Positions 58,002 to 64,000 of a stretch of DNA of 64,000 nucleotides are shown here, one piece after another. Made by a program: the position numbers and the translations under genes. The notes under the pieces were generated by a model. The model made no database searches. It saw only the letters and a program-made list of their open reading frames with translations, and had not been told where the DNA came from. The DNA comes from Ailanthus altissimus (lineage: Eukaryota > Streptophyta > Magnoliopsida > Sapindales > Simaroubaceae). The stretch spans positions 18,618,001-18,682,000 of the forward strand of contig OX327712.1 of the NCBI GenBank assembly GCA_946807835.1. Reading direction: 5' to 3'. The number at the start of each line of letters is the position of its first letter. Position 1 is the stretch's first letter.

Positions 58002-61000
58002 GTTTAGCAGTTTATGATGGTTTTGGTAGGCATAAAAATCCAAGCTGACTTTCAGATTAATTTTAAAGTATTTGGTGTTCTCCTTATCTGATATTTTTGG
58101 TGCTGATAGAGACAGCTGAGGTGATCTCAGTGCGTGTAGTTTAATCTAAATGTTAAAAATTGTGTTTCAGTTTTTTATCGAAGGGTAGCTGATTTTTTGA
58201 AAGTTACCTAATTTTGAAATTAACTTGTTCAATTATCTAGATAATGGGCCAATGCAAGAGCATCATTTGCTACAACTGCTTTCTGGGATATTAGAATGGG
58301 TTGATCCTCCTGATGCAGTGGCAAAAGCAATTGAATCTGGAAAGAGTGACAGGTCATATCCATTTAGTTTACTTTTTTCTTCTATTTCATAATTGTACCT
58401 CTTTTCTTCTCTTCTTTTTCTGGTTTTGGATGGAATCTCACAGTTATTCTGGTTTTGTTCAGCGAGATGCTTGATGGTTGCCGTGCATTATTATCCCTTG
58501 CAACTGTGACTACTCCCTTTGTGTTTGACCAACTTTTAAAATCCATGAGGTCAATAAAGGAGTATTTATGGACTTGGTTATTTATTTATTTATTTATTTT
58601 TTGGATTTGGTTGCATAATATTTTCTATTTTTTGAGATATTTAGCTGAATTCTATAATTTGTCTTGAACTTTTCGCTATGATGTTCAGGCCCTTTGGCAC
58701 TTTTACCCTGTTATCCACCTTGATGTGTGAAGTTGTGAAAGTCCTTATGATGAATAACACTGAAGAGGGCACGTGGAGCTGGGAGGCACGAGATATCTTG
58801 CTAGATACCTGGACCACTCTACTTGTTGTATGTGGTTTCAACCATCTTTAATATTTATATATTATTGTTTAGTTTACTTTTATTACCTTATGCCTGTAAG
58901 ATAGAAAGCTTTTTTTCTTTCAATTTATTGATAAATGTCTTTTTCAAAGATTATTGCTACTATTATTAAACATAAATTTATGAAACTATGGTGCTATTCA
59001 GTAAACACCTTTGTTTTTAAACTTAATGGTTAATTGGAAAAAAAATGTTTGTTACATACATTTGGGAAATAGTTCTACAAAAAGATGAAAATCATTCTCC
59101 AAAATGTACACAGACAGTTAAAATCACCCAAAAGATGTTTTTGTTGAATTTGTAATACATGAAAAAGATGTTCAAGATGGAAGAGGAAGACTGTTTTCGC
59201 TGGTTGAGTGGATATCTGGTCCATGTTGGTAATTGGCTTTCAATCATTATTGTACTTTTCGTTTCCCATTGAAAAAAAAAGATGGAACCATCAAAACATT
59301 TAGTTCATAACTAATGTTGCATTGTTAAATTTACCCTTGCATTGTTAATATGTTTGTAGTCTGAAAATAACAACGAGAACATATTTACCTAACACATTTT
59401 CATTGTTTTAAGTCATTCTCAATTGCCTTTATGGTATGCATCACTATTTTTATTTTCAGAATTATCTTAAAGAGCTTGATATGATACAGTTCGATCAAAT
59501 TGTCATTCTTGTTTTCAAAAGGTGAAGTATTCTTTCTTCTGAGCTTGTTTAGAAGCAGCCATCATACTAAAGTGTTGGTGCAATTCTTCTCAGTCGATAG
59601 ATAGTACGGGGGGGAACATATTTCTGCCACCTGAAGTATTAAATGCTGCAGCCAGCCTTTTTGCATTAATTATAGACTCTGAGCTAAAGGGTAAATATAA
59701 TGCTTTACAAGCTATGTTGTTTTGCTGTTGCATTTGTTGTGCTACCTCTCTTTCTATCTTCAATTTGTACAATAATCAATGTCTTCTGATGCAGTGGCTG
59801 CTGCATCAGCTATGGATGATGACAGTGATTTTAGCTATCTCCAGGCTTCTATCTCTGGTAAACATAAAAAAAGCTACAAGAAGTTGGTTTACAAAGTTTT
59901 TTCTTCCTTTGTTACTTTCATCTCTGATCATTACTACTCTACATCTTCATTTTATGTTCTTGCAGCCATGGATGAAAGATTAAGTTCTTATGCTCTCATT
60001 GCAAGAGCAGCAATAGATGCCACAGTTCCTCTGCTCACCAGACTATTTTCAGAGCGCTTTGCTCGTCTTCATCAGGTGCTCTTAATCTGTACATTTTAGG
60101 GGTTTCCTTCATTAGGAACTTGTTATTTTGCTTATTGGCTAATTGATATATTGAGTTCGTTCACCATGTGCTAGTTATGAAACTGTAGGCATTATCATTT
60201 ATTTACCAGTGTGCTGGATTGGTGCATATCTCGCATGATGATCTTTGCCCCTAAGCTTGATTCTTTCGATAAGAAACAACACAATTCCTGAGAAACCATT
60301 TTAAGTTTGCGCTTCTTTTGGTTGAAAGGTCAGAAAACATCGTGCCAACCAAAATGGCCAGAAATAATTTCTGGTGGTAACTCCAACTTAGCTTTTTTGT
60401 CTCTCAAAAAAGTGCATAAATCATCCTTCGTGGATGGATTTATGATATAGGTACTCACTTTAATGAAGCCTGAGCTTGCTGACTTGATGTCTATGGTAAA
60501 GTGACGAATAAGTAATAGCCCAAGGAAAATATGTTGACATAATAAATGATACAGGAAATGTGGGAAGAGAAAAAATTGCGGGAGTTACTGTTTGTGAATT
60601 TGGTTTAGAATTGGTGATGATGGATATATTTTTGTTGTATTTTTCCAATTATATGTACATTGTGAATTCATCTTGTTAGGATGTCTTTATAGAACAATAT
60701 CCTATGTATGATCTCATATCCTACCATCTTTACGTTATGAAGATAAGCAGCTTAACATAATTTTCTGCACAATGTGCTGAAGATGTCTATTTGTTCTTCT
60801 TCACTTGCTAATTTATCTAGTTATAAAATTTTTTTCTAGGGCAGGGGCATGATTGATCCAACTGAGACTTTGGAGGAACTGTACTCGTTGTTACTGATCA
60901 CTGGACACGTTCTTGCTGATGAAGGGGAGGGAGAGACACCCTTGGTAATTAGTTACCTTTCTACTTTTTCCTAGGCTTTACTTTTGCAAATAAGCTCACT

Positions 61001-63140
61001 TTGGTACTTCCATTTCTTCTCTGACAAGTTTATGAGCTTTTCACACATAATAAATTAGTCACAATTTGCACTTTATAGTCTTTGTACACAAGTTGTTTAG
61101 TACTCTCTCTTTCTGTGTTATGCTCTTTGGAAAAGTCAACTTTTCATGGGATGAATGATTGTTGCATTTAAATAAGCTAACTAATTTTGGAAAACCAGTA
61201 ACTAATCAGTGAATTCAACTAATGTGCTTCCATCATGATCATCATGGAAGGCTTTGCAAAATTTTTCTCATTCTTAGCGAATTTCAGTTGTTTTCTCAGA
61301 ACTTAAATAAGTTCAATGCATGTTCTATTGCATGTGATAGACTATTATTACCTGTTGAAGAGAACAGGGAAAAAATTTGCACCACCTTTATAGTATTTAT
61401 ACTGTTTATTTTCCAAGCATTTTAGTGACCTTGTTTTTTAACCAATTGGTTATGTTGTTTCTTGTTCAACAGCTATCTGGTGTGTTTTGTTCATATACAA
61501 ATGTGATGAGTATGAAGAATGTTGGACTTTCTAATGATTCACCCTATGTGATAATCAGGTTCCAAATGCTATACAAACTCATTTTGTGGACACCATGGAG
61601 GCAGATAAGCATCCCATTGTCCTCCTCTCTGGGTAAAACTTCTTTCTTTGTTGTTTTCAACAACCTATAGCTCTGTCCAAGAAAACTGATTTTTATATTT
61701 GTTTGGTTTCTTATGTTCTTGGTCAAAAGGTGTGATAATTAACAATTAATGCGTTCCTCATTCTGATTTGGCACAGTTCAATTATAAAATTTGCTCAGCA
61801 GAGTTTAGATCCAGAAGCTAGAGCATCAATTTTCAGTCCTAGACTAATGGAGGTACCGCATTTTTTAAAAAAATTTGACTAACATCATTTTGAACCATAT
61901 ATTGCTAGCTTACCCATTCTGCATATATCTTTTACAGGAATGATCAAGATTGATTGCTTCATTACATGCATTATCACATTTTTTATAAAAGTTTTGACAT
62001 GATTTCTCTTCATTATGGCAATATTTGAAAACATGCTATATATTTCTATTTCATAGAATTCATCTTAATGGATTTAATAGGATCAATTTTGTCCAAGTCC
62101 ATTTGCCTGACATGGCATGCTCTAGGTGGCTGGTTTTAGATATTCTATTTTATATTGGCTACATAGAACATGCCATTGCACTTATGGAAGTGAAGATCCG
62201 ATTGTGGCGGGACTTGGTGATTGATATTTTGGGGTTCCTTCTTCGTCCCTTAAACTCTTTCTAAATCTTTTATTTAGAAAATCGCGATACTCATAATGAA
62301 CTTAGCAGATGACATGATGAGTACTGCTTTCTCAATTTTTTTAGAACAATCTATTGTCATAGTATATTGGCTTTACTTGTTTCAGCTGATGCTGTATGCA
62401 GGCCATTGTATGGTTTCTTGCAAGATGGTCCCAGACATATCTAATGCCTCTCGAAGATATTAGAGACAGTTCCAGCAATTTAGTTCATGATAATGGGTAT
62501 CAGCATCAGTCATTACCCTCCAGAAGAGCTTTGCTGAGTTTCTTTGGAGAACATAATCAGGGAAAACCTGTGCTTGACATTATTGTTCGCATTGCTATGA
62601 CGACACTTGTTTCATATCCTGGGGAGAAGGATTTGCAGGTTAGAATATAGAAACTTGTTGTTGTTCAGACATCTGCTTTCTTCATTAATGCTGTTATATT
62701 GAGAGTTTTAACAGCAGGTCCTTTATAGATCTTTAGATACGTAGTCTTTACATGTGTGCTTGCTGTTCTCTCTGTCACCAGCATGTTATGTGCTCACAAT
62801 GGTTTTCAATTGATAGACGAACTCCTTTATGAGTATTCAATTTAACGATTCATCTTTATGGTCTGAATTTTAAGATTTACCATGTTCAGCAGTCTTGATG
62901 GACAAGCATAACTTGGTTAAATTGTAGTGGTGCTGTAGCTGTTTACTACCTTCTTTAAGGCATGATAGCTAACTGTCTAAACAAATTAAGCTGTGACATC
63001 AGTTTTTACCACTTGGAAGAAATGCTTCAGATACTGTGCTTATTCTTTTTTTTTTTTTTCTTGAGAAGGAACTCACTTGTAACCAGCTACTTCATGCATT
63101 GGTACAACAAAAACATATCTGTCTTCACCTTGTTTCTCTG
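48397..63140 (+). CDS. XPO4: EXPORTIN 4 (XPO4), 5' two-thirds; continues past the window
   Basis: Exportin-4 is a RanGTP-dependent, HEAT-repeat nuclear export receptor of the importin-beta family; its animal cargoes include eIF5A. Twenty exons join in frame to 734 aa: 48397-48498, 49103-49190, 49528-49636, 49850-49948, 50815-50857, 51536-51607, 51698-51793, 51951-52187, 52485-52668, 58241-58352, 58463-58549, 58689-58827, 59594-59690, 59795-59857, 59966-60075, 60840-60944, 61559-61632, 61777-61852, 62402-62638, 63069-63140. The N-terminus reads [20 protein letters not shown]; an in-frame ATG three codons upstream (48388) is an alternative. Conserved blocks include [17 protein letters not shown] (importin-beta N-terminal type), [17 protein letters not shown] and [20 protein letters not shown]. 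The plant protein is about 1100 aa, so the last third lies beyond 64000. All junctions are GT-AG and in frame. Intron 9 (5.6 kb) holds a copia element. Confidence 0.95.
52766..53008 (-). repeat. 3' LTR of the copia element (243 bp)
   Basis: On the minus strand it starts TGTTAAAGTCAAC. Its inner border is the polypurine tract. It contains extra copies of an AGCTGTAATACA(C/T) unit relative to the other LTR, which accounts for the 35-bp length difference. Its outer end is degraded (GAATAAAG where the partner has TGACAAAG). Confidence 0.9.
53009..53018 (-). other. Polypurine tract
   Basis: Reads GAGGGGGGAG on the minus strand, immediately upstream of the 3' LTR, the usual primer for plus-strand synthesis. 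Confidence 0.85.
56951..57095 (-). repeat. 71-bp tandem duplication in the copia leader
   Basis: The word GGAACTTTTTTCTAGAAATTT starts a unit at about 56951 and again at 57022. The rest of the unit (GGCAATGTAGGCC, then AAATTTGTT(A/G)TTGATAAAATGA(T/C)GAGAAAA) is nearly identical. A third, more decayed GGCAA..TAGGCC word precedes them near 56920. It lies between the primer-binding site and gag. Confidence 0.85.
57145..57352 (-). repeat. 5' LTR of the copia element (208 bp), with adjacent primer-binding site
   Basis: Its plus-strand limits are TGACAAAG...CTTTAACA. The adjoining 57131-57144 reads TAGTATCAAAGCCA on the minus strand, close to the initiator-methionine tRNA primer site. Apart from the shorter AGCTGTAATACAC array it matches the 3' LTR closely. 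Confidence 0.9.
57971..57998. repeat. (AT)n microsatellite in XPO4 intron 9
   Basis: Fourteen uninterrupted AT dinucleotides, far from splice sites. Confidence 0.9.
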
Positions 63141-63898
63141 GTGAGTCATATATTACTCAGCATCAAACTAATGGTTTGCCAAATCTTTATTTCCTTATTT
63201 CCTTATGTTCTTCCTCTTTGTTACATAACCTTCCAGAAATTACTTTCAAATTGATAATGAGGAAGGTTGTGTAAGATTAATAGCCACTGTGCAACAATGT
63301 CATGCGTTCATACCTGAATGGTGTTAAAGAATTTATATATCCAATCCCAAATATTCTGCATATGCATTATTGAGTTCTTGACTAATATGGTGTTGTTGAG
63401 CATGCAGGAGTGACTTTTTCTTGGTTGTTGTAATGTAAGTTGTAGTACAAGGACCCTGATACAAATTGTTGAGCATTCATCATCATGAATCAACTTCTCA
63501 TCCCAATAAAAACTAGCAAATCTGAACTCTAATTTATTTCTCAAGTAGAAAAGTTAGAGAGGATGCCTTTTTCTTATCGGCGTATGTACATCTTAGTAAT
63601 ATAAAGAGAAATGAAGGTGGCAGAGGGCCAAAATATGGGTTAGTTCATGGTATTATTGATTTGAGAATGAGTATTTGGCTGTAACCTTGCCTTGTATCAT
63701 ACTATGACATCAACAGATGGCTGCTATTTACTGTATTGGACCGTGGAAATATTATTTCCCGTTGGTTGGAGAAAGTTGTGTTCCTGCAAACACCTTAGAT
63801 TTTGAACCCCTACTTCCAAGGCCTGGAAGGGGTGCTTTCTTATCACGTTGCTTGACTTCAAGCTCTGGCTTACATTTTAACCCAAAAAATAAAGTATG
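63141..63898 (+). other. Start of XPO4 intron 20
   Basis: After the CTG|GTGAGT donor no further XPO4 exon is found. The stretch 63717-63895 is open on the plus strand but matches nothing I know and shows no splice-site context. Confidence 0.5.
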
Positions 63899-64000
63899 TG
63901 ACAAAGTATGAGTAAATCTCTCTTATATTTTATCTAACAAATGTATACTAATTTATAGGAAAAAGAAACTAACCTAAGTCCTGATTGCAAAGAATACATA
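63899..64000 (-). mobile_element. Second LTR of the same copia family, cut by the window edge
   Basis: Starts TGACAAAGTATGAGTAAATC and continues with the same words as the LTRs at 52766 and 57145 (AACAAATGTATACTAATTTA, GGAAAAAGAAACT), in the same orientation. Its outer end is intact (TGACAAAG). Whether it is a solo LTR or the edge of a second complete element lies beyond the window. Confidence 0.88.

Noticed and set aside
1..64000. tRNA, rRNA and known miRNA genes
   Set aside because: I looked for common tRNA boxes and mature plant miRNA words by eye and saw none; a covariance-model scan was not possible, so absence is not proven.

Overview
The window reads as nuclear DNA of a dicot plant. 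It is AT-rich, its genes are split by many GT-AG introns, and every recognised protein is a land-plant family member. The proteins look rosid-like, but the species cannot be fixed from sequence alone. Gene calls rest on splicing exons by eye and matching them to known plant proteins; no search was run.

Layout from left to right: 1-1000 looks like the promoter and split 5' leader of a gene lying off the left edge on the minus strand. 1001-7179 is intergenic, with a tandem duplication and an inverted-repeat element. 7180-16688 (minus) is a broken copy of the diphthamide-synthesis gene DPH6. Its 12 exons can still be traced, but it carries a nonsense codon and several frameshifts. Its intron 2 holds about 3.8 kb of nested, palindromic transposon sequence. 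19638-27740 (minus) is an intact 12-exon gene for a PP2A B'' regulatory subunit (543 aa); one intron contains a hAT element with a perfect 8-bp target duplication. 28457-33220 is a retroelement block: a TRIM, then a non-autonomous LTR element with an exact 5-bp duplication and its own nested insertion. 35810-38875 (plus) is a decayed PTAR1-like gene, interrupted by a solo LTR. 40831-42591 (plus) and 45256-47043 (minus) are two intact intronless P-class PPR genes in convergent orientation, with a MITE between them. The second PPR gene is divergent from EXPORTIN 4 (48397 to beyond 63140, plus). 20 coding exons (734 aa) of EXPORTIN 4 are visible and the gene runs off the right edge. A complete but degenerate Ty1/copia element sits antisense in its intron 9, and an LTR of the same family begins at 63899.

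The genes do not form a pathway. They are housekeeping genes: phosphatase targeting, nuclear export and organelle RNA processing. The most notable features are two pseudogenes of conserved eukaryotic genes among intact neighbours, and the well-preserved insertion footprints of several transposons. I found no convincing evidence of a wholly new biological system. The strongest leads are the 0.8-kb-arm hairpin inside the DPH6 pseudogene and the repeat-bearing non-autonomous LTR elements.
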